Assembly (NCBI GenBank): GCA_003223935.1
Contig: QHXQ01000093.1
Location: 1-58,176 of the forward strand
Length of the DNA stretch: 58,176 nucleotides
Origin: Acidobacteriota bacterium
GTDB taxonomy: Bacteria; Acidobacteriota; Blastocatellia; Pyrinomonadales; Pyrinomonadaceae
Reading direction: 5' to 3'
Part shown: positions 15,156 through 23,755 of the stretch, in pieces
Layout: every line of letters begins with the position of its first letter
Position numbering within the stretch: position 1 is the first letter of the stretch
Position numbers and translations under genes: made by a program
The notes under the pieces: generated by a model
Told to the model about the DNA's origin: nothing
Seen by the model: only the letters and a program-made list of their open reading frames with translations
The model's database searches: none

Positions 15156-18077
15156 ATGCAAGTTGCTTCTCACCACGCGTCGTTCAACTCACACCCGCTA
15201 CTCTGTTTGGCCGCACTCTTCGCGGCCGGCATCGTCGCGGCGCACTCCGGCACGCCGCACATACGTTGGGTGCTCGCTTGGGGCGCGCTCTGTTCTGTGT
15301 CAGCTTTGATTGCGTTCGCCCGCCGGAGGTTGTCATACGCGACGCTATCTTTGAGCGCCGCTTTCGTCTGCGCGGGCATGGCGCTTGCGTTCGTCGAACA
15401 ACAGAGCATCGGCGCGGATCGTTTGCAGCGCTATTACGACGACGCACGGATCGAAGCGGGCGCGCCCGTAGAACTGACGGGCGTGCTCGCACGCGCGCCG
15501 GAGGTTGCGCCGGACGGACTCTATTTGGCACTGCGCGTCGAGCGCATCGGATACAAGACGGACGAGACAGAGGCGACGGGCGCGGTCGAGTTGTTCGCGC
15601 CGATACGCGACAACGCAGCGCGGGCCGCCTATGAAGCTTTGGAGTTGCGGCGCGGCGCGCGTGTGCGTGTGCTCGTGCAGCTTGAGCGCGCAGAGGAGTA
15701 TCGCAATCCGGGCGCGAGTTCGTTGACAGAGTTTTTAGCGCGGCGCGGCTTCGACGCGACCGGCACGCTCAAGAGTCCGCTACTCGTCGAGCGTCTGGAC
15801 GATGAGCGTGTGCTGCTGCCGCTCGTCTGGCTCGACGTGTGGCGCGAGGCTTTGCGCGCACGTTTTGTGAACCTGTTTTCAGCCGAAACGGCCGGCGTAT
15901 TGCAGGCTGCACTCTTGGGCAATCGTTATGGACTATCGCGCGACACGGCCGAACGCTTCCGCGCGGGCGGCACGTTTCACGTGCTCGTCATTAGCGGTCT
16001 GCACATCAGTTTTATCGGTTGGCTCACGTTTCTGTTGCTGCGCCTCGTGACCAAGAGACGCGCGTTACAGTTCGCCGTCACGATCTTGTTGTTGTGGGCT
16101 TATACAGTCGCGGTCGGCGCTAACGTTTCGGTCGTGCGCGCGGCTTTGATGTTCACCTTGATTGCGCTCGCGCCGCTCTTGGGCCGGCGCGCATCGTCTC
16201 TGAACGCGCTCGGCGGCGCAGCACTCGCACTGCTCATCTGGCGGCCAAGCGATCTGTTCGATCCGTCATTCCAACTCACCTACGCCTCCGTGCTCGGCAT
16301 CGTCGCGCTCGGCTGGCCCATGCTCGAACGACTTCAGACAGTCGGTGCGTGGCGACCGACGCGCGCGACGCCGCACCCGCCCGCGTGTCCACGTTGGTTT
16401 CGCACGTTGGGCGAAATACTCTATTGGCGCGAGCGTGCATGGCAGCGCGAACTGGCGCGCACGGTCTATCAATATCGTCTGTTCAAACACCCGGCGGCGG
16501 CGCCCCTCGAACGTTGGCACGTGCAGCGCCCGTTGCGTTACGCTTGCGCCGCCATCGTCATCTCCGCGAGCGTGCAACTCGCGCTGCTGCCGCTGCTCGT
16601 CATCTACTTTCATCGCGTCACGCCCGCCGCGCTCGTGCTGAACATCTTCGTCGGCGTGCTGATGGCGACACTCGCGCTCGTCGCACTCGCCGCCACGTTG
16701 CTGTCGTCTCTGAGTCTGAAACTCGCGCAGCCGCTCGTCTGGTTGGGCGAACGACTCAACTGGCTGATGACGCACAGCGTCGATCCATTCATGCGCGCGC
16801 ACATCGCAGGCTTGCGCCTGCCCGCGTATCACGGCTGGGCTGCGACTGTCTATGTGCTCTATTACGCCGCGCTCGTCGTCTTGCTCCTCGCGCTCGCGCG
16901 CTGGCAGCCGCTTGCGCCGACACAAACACAGAAGCCCACAACAACGGACGAGCAACCAACGTCATTCATCGTTCATTGGCGCATCAGGCCGCGCGGCTTG
17001 ATCTTTGCGGGTCTCGCGTGCGCCGCGTTGTTGTGCGTCATCATCGCGCACCCATTGAGCGCGAGTCCGCCCGATGGCCGGCTGCGCATAGATTTTCTCG
17101 ACGTGGGTCAAGGCGATGCTGCGCTCATTACCTTCCCGGACGGCACGACGTTGCTGATAGATGGTGGCGGCCGGCCGACATTCTACGGGCGCAAGCGCCC
17201 GACGCGCCCAGCGCGCAACGCGCCCGTCGTTGCGAGTCATGACGAACAGACACCAACCGACGACGATGAAAGCGCGGCGGACTCTGTTCAGGTTGCGCCG
17301 ATGCGTACAGATAAAAACGGCGCGCCGAACGCAGACAGAGCGGATGAGTCGGCGAACGTTGATGAGCTAGAGTCGCCACCTTTCAAGCGCGACGCGCGCA
17401 GCATCGGCGACGCGGTCGTCTCGGAGTATCTGTGGTGGCGCGGCCTCGATCGCGTTGATTATTTGTTGGCCACACACGCAGACGTAGATCACATAGACGG
17501 CTTGAACGATGTGACGCACAACTTCGCCGTGCGCGCCGTCTTCGTCGCACGCACGCCAGCGCGCCGGCCCGAATACGCGCGCCTGTCCGCGACCACGAAG
17601 CAAGCCCGTGTGCCAATCTATCTGCTCGGTCGCGGCGCACAGCTACGCTTCGGTGCGGTCATAGCCGACGTACTCTGGCCGCCGCCCGACACGAGCACCG
17701 ACGCGCCTTCGGGCAACGACGAGTCAATCGTGCTGCGCCTGCGCTTCGGCGCGCGCGTCTTTTTATTCACCGGCGATATAGAGAGCCGCGCCGAATCAGA
17801 ATTGCTGCGCGCGCAGGAGGACCTGCGCTGCGACGTAATCAAGGTCGGGCATCACGGTAGCAAGACCTCTTCAACCGAAGGGTTCGTGCGGGCCGCGCAT
17901 CCGCAGCTTGCCGTCATCTCGGTCGGCCGCACATCGCCCTTTGGTCATCCAGATCGAGCGGTCGTCGCGCGCTGGCAAGCGAACGGCGCGCAGGTGCTCG
18001 TCACAGGTTGGCGCGGCACTGTTACTGTCAGCACCGACGGGCGCGACCTGCGCGTCGAGACTTACGCGCACGACTGA
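15156..18077 (+). CDS. comEC: ComEC/Rec2 DNA-uptake channel protein
   Basis: 973 residues from the ATG at 15156. Inner-membrane channel that passes single-stranded DNA into the cytoplasm in natural transformation. An N-terminal OB-like DUF4131 domain is followed by the ComEC membrane core with the signature LLGNRYGLSRDTAERFRAGG ... VISGLHISFIGWL. The C-terminal metallo-beta-lactamase domain has DVGQGDAALI, the metal site THADVDHIDG and VGHHGSKTS. An unusual stretch of about 90 acidic, disordered residues interrupts that domain between LLIDGGG and the HxDxDH motif. It pairs functionally with comEA (20952) and PilT (3993). The RNA end is at the hairpin 18101. Confidence 0.95.
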   Translation: MQVASHHASFNSHPLLCLAALFAAGIVAAHSGTPHIRWVLAWGALCSVSALIAFARRRLSYATLSLSAAFVCAGMALAFVEQQSIGADRLQRYYDDARIEAGAPVELTGVLARAPEVAPDGLYLALRVERIGYKTDETEATGAVELFAPIRDNAARAAYEALELRRGARVRVLVQLERAEEYRNPGASSLTEFLARRGFDATGTLKSPLLVERLDDERVLLPLVWLDVWREALRARFVNLFSAETAGVLQAALLGNRYGLSRDTAERFRAGGTFHVLVISGLHISFIGWLTFLLLRLVTKRRALQFAVTILLLWAYTVAVGANVSVVRAALMFTLIALAPLLGRRASSLNALGGAALALLIWRPSDLFDPSFQLTYASVLGIVALGWPMLERLQTVGAWRPTRATPHPPACPRWFRTLGEILYWRERAWQRELARTVYQYRLFKHPAAAPLERWHVQRPLRYACAAIVISASVQLALLPLLVIYFHRVTPAALVLNIFVGVLMATLALVALAATLLSSLSLKLAQPLVWLGERLNWLMTHSVDPFMRAHIAGLRLPAYHGWAATVYVLYYAALVVLLLALARWQPLAPTQTQKPTTTDEQPTSFIVHWRIRPRGLIFAGLACAALLCVIIAHPLSASPPDGRLRIDFLDVGQGDAALITFPDGTTLLIDGGGRPTFYGRKRPTRPARNAPVVASHDEQTPTDDDESAADSVQVAPMRTDKNGAPNADRADESANVDELESPPFKRDARSIGDAVVSEYLWWRGLDRVDYLLATHADVDHIDGLNDVTHNFAVRAVFVARTPARRPEYARLSATTKQARVPIYLLGRGAQLRFGAVIADVLWPPPDTSTDAPSGNDESIVLRLRFGARVFLFTGDIESRAESELLRAQEDLRCDVIKVGHHGSKTSSTEGFVRAAHPQLAVISVGRTSPFGHPDRAVVARWQANGAQVLVTGWRGTVTVSTDGRDLRVETYAHD

Positions 18078-18100
18078 GTGTGGCAACAAGTTAATGATGA

Positions 18101-18135
18101 GAACGGGCGCTGATCAATTTGCTCAGCGCCCGTTC
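18101..18135. terminator. bidirectional hairpin between convergent genes
   Basis: GAACGGGCGCTGA (18101-18113) pairs perfectly over 13 bases with 18123-18135 around a 9-base loop. It lies between the end of comEC and the end of the 607-residue gene. No long T-run follows on either strand. Confidence 0.65.
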
Positions 18136-18197
18136 GGTTAAGTAGCGCGCAGCTGTTGCTGACTAAAACTGCACGTCGTCCGTTGCGCCGTACCTGA

Positions 18198-20021
18198 TTA
18201 CTTGCACTTGCAGAAGGTCAGCGAGTTGGTGCGGCCCGAGTCGTCGTTTTCGCCGTCGGTTAGTCTCCGGGACGTGGTCAACGAAACTGTGTACGAACAC
18301 GTCTGCCATGTGGAGATGTCTATGTGTTTTGTGCCGGAGCCGCCGCGCGGGCCTGTGCCGGAAGGCAGCGTCAACGGTGCGCCGGGAATCGCCGCCGCCG
18401 ATGAGATGCCCACAGCAAAGGAAGCAAGCTGCTCGTGGTCGGCAGTGTAGAGAATGTCGAGCGCATTCAACAACTGCGAGCAAGCGTCCGTGCCGCCGCC
18501 ACCGTGGAACTCTGTCAGGTCAACCAAGTTGACCTCGATCCAGTTATTGATGAACACGTTCGTTAGCTCGTTGCTGAACGTCGCTACGCCGCCGACCGGC
18601 CCCGCCTCGAAGACGATCCTGATGGGCACGCCGTTCTTCGGACTGCTGACCGCGTTGCCCGCGCCATCGCCGGGTGCGACGGCTGTCGCAACGACCTTGT
18701 TAGAATCGAAGCGTATGAGCGGGCCGTAGAAGCCATCATCGAGGCCGTTCTGATCGACGTTGATCCAGCCGTTTGCGTCGGGCACGATGACATGCGCGGG
18801 GGGGAAGCCCCAAGGGCCGGGGCCGCCCGGCGTCGGCGTCGGATCGGGCGTCGCGCCGGAACCTTGGACGTAGATCGACTGGAACACCCATTCCAGAGTA
18901 TTGCTGAAGGGCTTCCACTGGATCAGACGACTGCCGACGAGTACGGGCACAACTTTGTCGCCAGTGATAGCGATCAAGTTGGCGGGATCGGCGAGCGTAG
19001 CGTAGCGGAAGCGATAACGCATCGGCTGCGCGGGGCCTATGGGCGAAGTCTTCGGGCAAAAGCCTTTCAACTTCATGCCACCGAAGAAGGCGTACTTGGG
19101 GCCGCCGTGACCGAGCACGGCACTGTTGGTTAAGCCGGTGCCCGCGTTGATGTCTGCGAGGATGTGGAAATCGCCGACGTGTGTGAACAAAGGGTTCTTG
19201 AAGGGCGGCGGGATTTGCGTGTCCACGCAGAGATCGACGCAGAAGCACGGCCCGACGTTCTCACGATCAACATCGCGCCCGCGCGAACTCGGCTCGCTGA
19301 GTAGCACTGTGCCGCCCGCATCTTCGATCTTGAAATAGAGATCGGGCCCACCGGTCAACTCGACGTTGATGAGTGGGGAGAAGGGCGTGCGCAGGAAGTC
19401 TTCGGTGAAATAGTCAATGCGGAATTTGCCGTCTGTGCCGGTGAAGGCCGAGCCGAGTTCGTCGTCTTGCCACCAGTCGGCGTCGAAGGCACGCACTTTA
19501 ACGCCCACGATGGGCACGTGCTGCTTATCACAGGTGGTGACGCGGCCGCAGATCGTCCACAGACCGAGCAGCCCAAGGATGTAGCACCAGAAGCGATAGG
19601 GCAAGCAATAGTCCCAATAGTAGAGCGCGTTCTCATCTGCTGTGACGCGCCAGCGCGGTTGCAGCGTGGTGATGGTGAACTGGCGCGGGCGCGGCGGCTT
19701 GCGCGGCTGGCGTGGGCGCGGCACTGTGCCGCAGTACACGTCAACCTCAAAAGCTCCGCCCTCGTACTGCTGTTTCTGGCCCAACTCGAATGAGAAGTTG
19801 CCGGCTTCGTCCGTGTCGGTCTCGGCGATGAGCAGAGATTTCTTGGCCGCGATCTGCTCGTCGTCGAGCAACGCGAAGGTTTCTTTGGGGCTGGCGACTG
19901 CGCGGGCCGTCACTTCCTCTGCCACCGCGCTGCGATAGAGTCGCACTTTGACCTGTGCGAGCGGCTCAAAGCATTCGGCACAGATGTAGCCGCACAGTCG
20001 TCCTCTAAAGATATAACTCAT
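18198..20021 (-). CDS. 607-residue protein with carboxypeptidase-regulatory (transthyretin-like) domains, unknown role
   Basis: The protein starts MSYIFRGRLCGYICAECFEP without a signal peptide. It holds at least two beta-sandwich segments of the carboxypeptidase-regulatory type (LAQVKVRLYR ... ETDTDEAGNFSFELG; VPIVGVKVRAFDADWW ... FTGTDGKFRIDYF). A hydrophobic YRFWCYILGLLGLWTICG lies between them. The C-terminal half is Gly/Pro/Asn-rich and unlike any domain I know, ending in Cys pairs (FCKCK). About a dozen Cys are spread through it. Without a signal sequence, export would need another route. It is flanked by comEC (convergent) and an empty region. Confidence 0.7.
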   Translation of the reverse strand: MSYIFRGRLCGYICAECFEPLAQVKVRLYRSAVAEEVTARAVASPKETFALLDDEQIAAKKSLLIAETDTDEAGNFSFELGQKQQYEGGAFEVDVYCGTVPRPRQPRKPPRPRQFTITTLQPRWRVTADENALYYWDYCLPYRFWCYILGLLGLWTICGRVTTCDKQHVPIVGVKVRAFDADWWQDDELGSAFTGTDGKFRIDYFTEDFLRTPFSPLINVELTGGPDLYFKIEDAGGTVLLSEPSSRGRDVDRENVGPCFCVDLCVDTQIPPPFKNPLFTHVGDFHILADINAGTGLTNSAVLGHGGPKYAFFGGMKLKGFCPKTSPIGPAQPMRYRFRYATLADPANLIAITGDKVVPVLVGSRLIQWKPFSNTLEWVFQSIYVQGSGATPDPTPTPGGPGPWGFPPAHVIVPDANGWINVDQNGLDDGFYGPLIRFDSNKVVATAVAPGDGAGNAVSSPKNGVPIRIVFEAGPVGGVATFSNELTNVFINNWIEVNLVDLTEFHGGGGTDACSQLLNALDILYTADHEQLASFAVGISSAAAIPGAPLTLPSGTGPRGGSGTKHIDISTWQTCSYTVSLTTSRRLTDGENDDSGRTNSLTFCKCK

Positions 20022-20568
20022 GTCGTGCTCCTTATTTGCTCCGCCGAAGATTACGGAGCGAGAAGGGCAAGTTCCGACTCCTTGCCTGAGACCGAAACAG
20101 CAGCGTTGCTGTTGGACGCAATAGGTGCGCGTGCAAGTGGAGAATAGAGAAGTCAGGAAGCTGCCCGGGTCGTTTGGTAACGCGACCTGCGGGAGTTGCC
20201 GGCCCGGCGCTGAGAAGCGAGAGGCTTAACTGCCGAGCAAGAGTGTTTGCGTCCGACGTAAATGGCAGCAACGTCTGTGCCAGCTTACAAGCTGACCAAA
20301 ATATGCTTAAATCCTATACCAAAACATCAAACCCTGTGGCTGCCGAACAGGCGATGTGTCCACTCCAGTTATCACTTGCACCGCACACATGTTCACAGTT
20401 ATTGACAGTCGCGCCCTCTGTCGCCGACAAGCGCAGCTTTAACTTGTCGCCACGGCCGGCATTGAAGCGCCGATGCTTGAACGGATATAGTGTTGGGTGG
20501 GCGGCCACGTGCGAGGCTGAAATGTTTGCGCGCCGCTCGCGATATTAGAGCTTAAGAGGGCACAATAG
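20022..20568. other. 547-base region without a convincing gene
   Basis: The longest open frame here (20174-20548, plus) is Cys/Arg-rich without a ribosome site and does not look like protein. The region is less GC-rich than its surroundings and holds the promoters of the minus-strand 607-residue gene and the plus-strand cupin gene. I find no tRNA or stable hairpin. Confidence 0.45.
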
Positions 20569-20937
20569 TTGTCAGACGAGAAGACGTTGAATGTTACGCC
20601 GCTCATTGATTATCGGCCTTGGGGTTCGTTCACTATCTTGGACGAGGGCGCGGGCTACAAGGTCAAACGGATCGAGGTGCTGCCCGGCGGGCGCTTGAGC
20701 TATCAAAAACACGCGCGCCGCATCGAGCACTGGCTGGTCGTGCAAGGTGCGGCGCGCTTTACGCTCGACGGCGCAGAGCGCATCGTGCACGTCGGCGAGA
20801 CGGCGGACATTCCCATCGGCGCGCTGCACCGCGTCGAAAATCCCGGCCCCGAACTGCTCATCTTCATCGAAATCCAACGCGGCGACTATCTCGGCGAAGA
20901 CGACATCGTGCGCGTCAGCGACGACTATGGAAGATAA
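20569..20937 (+). CDS. cupin protein, type II mannose-6-phosphate isomerase-like
   Basis: 122 residues, TTG start 8 bases after AAGAGGG. It matches the C-terminal cupin of type II phosphomannose isomerase/GDP-mannose pyrophosphorylase: RPWGSFTILDEGAGYKVKRI, PGGRLSYQKHARRIEHWLVV, a Gly-rich strand, and IPIGALHRVENPG. The metal-binding residues (Gln-x-His, Glu, His) are present. It therefore could isomerise mannose-6-phosphate and fructose-6-phosphate, but there is no pyrophosphorylase domain, so a general sugar-phosphate cupin is possible. It converges on comEA. Confidence 0.88.
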   Translation: MSDEKTLNVTPLIDYRPWGSFTILDEGAGYKVKRIEVLPGGRLSYQKHARRIEHWLVVQGAARFTLDGAERIVHVGETADIPIGALHRVENPGPELLIFIEIQRGDYLGEDDIVRVSDDYGR

Positions 20938-20951
20938 TCGAGTGGAATTTT

Positions 20952-21293
20952 CTACTTTGCTTCAATGAATGGACGGATCTCTGCGAAGCGACGTTCGCTG
21001 ATGCCGGGGACGATGAGCAGGTGCTCGACGCGGCGGAACGGGCCGTAGCGTTCGCGGTGCGCGATGATGCGTGTAGCGAAGCCGGGGCCGATGCCGGGCA
21101 GTCGTTCGAGTTCCGCGCTCGTCGCCGTGTTGATGTCGAGGCGCGGCGCGGCGTTCGGCTCGCGTTGCGTGGTCGCACTCGCTGTCTCCGTTATTGTCTG
21201 CACATGGCGTGGCAACTTGACGCAGGACACGCTGACGACGGCGAGCGCGTGGCAGAAGGCAACGAGTAAGAGTGTGAGTGCGTGTGCTTTCAT
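20952..21293 (-). CDS. comEA: ComEA-type helix-hairpin-helix DNA-binding protein
   Basis: 113 residues from the Met at 21293; the frame extends to 21341. A hydrophobic N-terminus (ALTLLLVAFCHALAVVSVSC) targets it to the membrane or periplasm. The C-terminus holds the double helix-hairpin-helix of ComEA: DINTATSAELERLPGIGPG, then YGPFRRVEHLLIVPGISERR. ComEA binds incoming double-stranded DNA and passes it to ComEC. The gene lies about 200 bases from the inferred prophage end, with the TTTTCCACAG palindrome between, so the prophage replaced whatever was once upstream of its promoter region. Confidence 0.9.
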   Translation of the reverse strand: MKAHALTLLLVAFCHALAVVSVSCVKLPRHVQTITETASATTQREPNAAPRLDINTATSAELERLPGIGPGFATRIIAHRERYGPFRRVEHLLIVPGISERRFAEIRPFIEAK

Positions 21294-21410
21294 CGCCGCT
21301 AAATTACGGCCTGAGTGCGACTTGAAAAAAGTTTGCGACATTTTGCCGCGCGCGTGTGCAAAATGCTAGAAGTCTAAACTTTTCAGAAACTTGTAACGCC
21401 AAAAGGCACG

Positions 21411-21446
21411 TTTTCCACAGGCTTTTCCACAGTTTCTGTGGAAAAG
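21411..21446. promoter_or_regulatory. three TTTTCCACAG words, two forming a perfect palindrome
   Basis: TTTTCCACAG occurs at 21411-21420 and 21423-21432, with the inverse CTGTGGAAAA at 21436-21445. The last two form an 11-base-pair stem (21422-21446) with a 3-base loop. TTTTCCACA is close to the DnaA box (and is the form used by cyanobacteria). The cluster lies upstream of comEA, next to the prophage end. No T-run follows, so it is unlikely to be a terminator; a protein-binding site is more likely. Confidence 0.5.
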
Positions 21447-21485
21447 TTGTTGAAGCCTTGTCGGCTGCGGCTGTGCTTCGCTGCC

Positions 21486-21571
21486 TGTAGCTTTGCAGAT
21501 CGTTTACTAAACATTTGCACATCGTTTACTAAACGAGAAGCCTCTCGACGTTTGCACATCATTTACTAAAC
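21486..21571. repeat. attR with three transposase-site-like repeats
   Basis: A 21-base repeat, TTTGCA + (G/C)ATC(G/A) + TTTACTAAAC, occurs at 21492-21512, 21514-21534 and 21551-21571, all in the same direction and differing by one or two bases. The first two start 22 bases apart, the third 37 further, which is the R1-R2-R3 layout of Mu attR. A TG dinucleotide at 21486-21487 lies 5 bases outside R1, as expected for a 5'-TG end of a Mu-type element. Confidence 0.75.
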
Positions 21572-21614
21572 GTGCGCATCGTAGGTGTCTCGCGGCAGGT
21601 ATTGGAAGCGTATT

Positions 21615-21839
21615 TTATGTTCCTTGGGCGCCCTTTGATTCTGCGTCTGGATCGGGCTGTTGTTGATCGAATTGAGACAGTAGGCTCTCGACCTCGCCCC
21701 CGCGCTCGTAGGTGGCGGCAAGCTGATACTCAACCTGCGTCAATTCACTGATAAGCAGCGAGCGCTTGCTTGTTAGCTGTTCGTGTTGCCGAGCTAGAGT
21801 GTCGCGCCGCCGCAGCAATGTCTCTTTATCAAGTGGCAT
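21615..21839 (-). CDS. small coiled-coil phage protein at the attR end
   Basis: 74 residues, almost entirely a charged helix (LLRRRDTLARQHEQL, LISELTQVEYQLAATYERGG) with heptad spacing, then a Gln/Asp tail. It is the last gene before the prophage end and lies 17 bases from the tail-fibre stop, so it is probably the last gene of the late operon. Its position suggests a fibre accessory or assembly protein, but nothing in the sequence proves this. Confidence 0.65.
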   Translation of the reverse strand: MPLDKETLLRRRDTLARQHEQLTSKRSLLISELTQVEYQLAATYERGGEVESLLSQFDQQQPDPDAESKGAQGT

Positions 21840-21856
21840 TATTCCCCTCGTAGTCT

Positions 21857-23743
21857 TTATTCTCCAGCCTCGTCAATCGTAGTGACAGTCACATTGCGCG
21901 TGGGCACAGTCCCGATCCCGACACGCGCGGCGTGCATTCGATAGCCTTGCAGACCGACCAGCGTGGGGACGATCTCGGTCACGGTTTCTTCACCACCGCC
22001 ACCGCCTTCGAGTGTGTTGATGTATTCAGTCCGGGCAGCATCTTCTAGCAGCGCAAGCTGCTCTTCGGTCGGCACAGACTTGCCAAACTCAACAATGAGA
22101 TGCCCGTCCCCGTCGCACTCAGGTGTATGCTTTACGTAATCGTCAGCCCGCTCGCCAATAACGAGCCAGTGCACCGTACCCGCCGCTCCCGCACGTTCGG
22201 CAATGCGGAATTGGCCGGTTGCGAGGTGGGACGGATCGTATATGTAGAACTGGAGGTCGTCATTAGTATATAACCAAACCTGCTGGTTCTGTGTAAGCGC
22301 TGCGAAGGTGCCAGCCGTCATGCCATATTGCGCATCTATGTTCACCACTGCGTGAATCCCTGCCGCCACATCTATTACACCGCGATAAATTAAGTCATAG
22401 CGCGGGGCTTCGACAAAGCCATAACGCAGGTTCAGATTATTAGGGTCGAGCGGGTGGTCAATCAGGAACGTGCCTGCCCCCTTTGAGAGCGTGCCGTTGC
22501 AATGCACGTCGCCGCTTTCGTCCACCGTGAAGATGTTGTTGTTGCTGGGATCGGCGACGGCGAAGACAAGATTCTGCCCGAACGACGCGCGACTGACCGA
22601 GCGAAATCTGAATGCTGCGCCGCCGTCCATGAACTGACCGTTAGCCACAAGCTCGTTTGCGTGAAAATGCCAGCCGTTCGGAATCAGCCAGCGTCCCCAC
22701 GTCTGGGCGGCCGGCGTGAACCAATCCAACGTCGCGTGTCGGTCGTTGCCAGCGTTGTCGCCATATAAGAACAGCTTCAGTCCCGCGCGCGCGCCCTCAG
22801 CCTCACCGCCAGCATGGGTCTCAATACCTTGCACGCGGAAGAGCGGCTCAAGATTGACGGTCGCGCCTGAGAAGAACTTAACCGGCTCGGTCGGTGTCGC
22901 TACTGTCGGGTGTGTGGTCGGCGCAACAGTCAGCGGGCCTGTCATGTCATCGCCTGCTTTGTTCACCGGCGTGAAGTCGAGCGCGCCTGTGATGTCTGCC
23001 GAGCCGAGCGGATGCCACTCCGTCCCGCCGCCGACTTTGCCGCGCAGGTATTGCGCGACGACCGGCGCGCTGAGCGCCTCGGTCGCTGCATTGAGATCGT
23101 CAATCTGCGCCCATGCGCTGTGCAGACTGCGCAGGAGCGGGCGCACGTCCGTGACGAGATCGGCTGCTACCTCGGTCGCACCCGCGTTGATGCGAACTGT
23201 GTAGAGCGCCACTTCGCCTGCGCCAGCAGCGGGCGCGACAGGGACAGCGTTCGGCATACCGTTCCTAACAGCAACGACCGCCTTCGTGCGGCGCATAGTT
23301 GCGTGGTTGATGTCAGTGCCAGTGTAAGGCGGCACACCGGCAGCCAACTCAGCCGGAGTGCGCAAACGACGAAACAGACGGAACTCAATATCTTCGTCGC
23401 TGTCAGCGACTAGCGTGGCATAGACGAGATCAATGCGCGGGAGAGTTATATGCGCCGCCGCGAAGGTCAAGGCGGTCGCGGCTTCGGCGTCGAAGCTCAA
23501 GCCGGCAACGTTGAGCGCCGTGCCTGCCGCGACATTCAGGTGCAAGCCGCCCGGCAATGTGCGCGCGAAGCCTGCAACTTGCGCGCCTGCTGCGCCGGCC
23601 ATGATCGCATCCTTCACGATCTGCTCGGTGTGCGCGTGCGCGTAGTGCTGCGAGTTCATGAAGTCCGCAGGGTCTTCCGCGCGCCCAAAATTCGGGCCGT
23701 CCTCGACCGGCGTGACCTGCTCAACTAACACCTTCTTCGACAT
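21857..23743 (-). CDS. tail fibre/receptor-binding protein
   Basis: 628 residues. The N-terminal 250 residues (EQVTPVEDG, RAEDPADFMNSQHYAHAHTE, Ala-rich beta strands) look like a baseplate-attachment and shaft region. A central stretch (NKAGDDMTGPLTVAPTTHPT) has the 'GDDMTGPL' shaft motif common in phage fibres. The distal half mixes Asn/His-rich beta segments (NDRHATLDWFTPA, FLIDHPLDP) that would form the trimeric tip and bind the host surface. It follows the gp48-like baseplate gene, the usual place. The Cys is rare, as expected for a fibre. Confidence 0.85.
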   Translation of the reverse strand: MSKKVLVEQVTPVEDGPNFGRAEDPADFMNSQHYAHAHTEQIVKDAIMAGAAGAQVAGFARTLPGGLHLNVAAGTALNVAGLSFDAEAATALTFAAAHITLPRIDLVYATLVADSDEDIEFRLFRRLRTPAELAAGVPPYTGTDINHATMRRTKAVVAVRNGMPNAVPVAPAAGAGEVALYTVRINAGATEVAADLVTDVRPLLRSLHSAWAQIDDLNAATEALSAPVVAQYLRGKVGGGTEWHPLGSADITGALDFTPVNKAGDDMTGPLTVAPTTHPTVATPTEPVKFFSGATVNLEPLFRVQGIETHAGGEAEGARAGLKLFLYGDNAGNDRHATLDWFTPAAQTWGRWLIPNGWHFHANELVANGQFMDGGAAFRFRSVSRASFGQNLVFAVADPSNNNIFTVDESGDVHCNGTLSKGAGTFLIDHPLDPNNLNLRYGFVEAPRYDLIYRGVIDVAAGIHAVVNIDAQYGMTAGTFAALTQNQQVWLYTNDDLQFYIYDPSHLATGQFRIAERAGAAGTVHWLVIGERADDYVKHTPECDGDGHLIVEFGKSVPTEEQLALLEDAARTEYINTLEGGGGGEETVTEIVPTLVGLQGYRMHAARVGIGTVPTRNVTVTTIDEAGE

Positions 23744-23755
23744 GCTTTCACTCCC

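Noticed and set aside
16349..17242. Plus-strand open frame of 297 codons
   Set aside because: Shadow frame within comEC, Arg/Ala-rich; comEC motifs are intact in the other frame.
20174..20548. 124-codon frame in the gap before the cupin
   Set aside because: No ribosome site, odd composition, no motif.
21411..21446. TTTTCCACAG cluster as the chromosomal origin
   Set aside because: No dnaA, dnaN, gyrB or rpmH nearby and no AT-rich unwinding region.
21492..21571. Three direct repeats as a small CRISPR array
   Set aside because: Spacing is uneven (1 and 16 bases between copies), too short for spacers, and no cas genes are near; the layout fits transposase sites.
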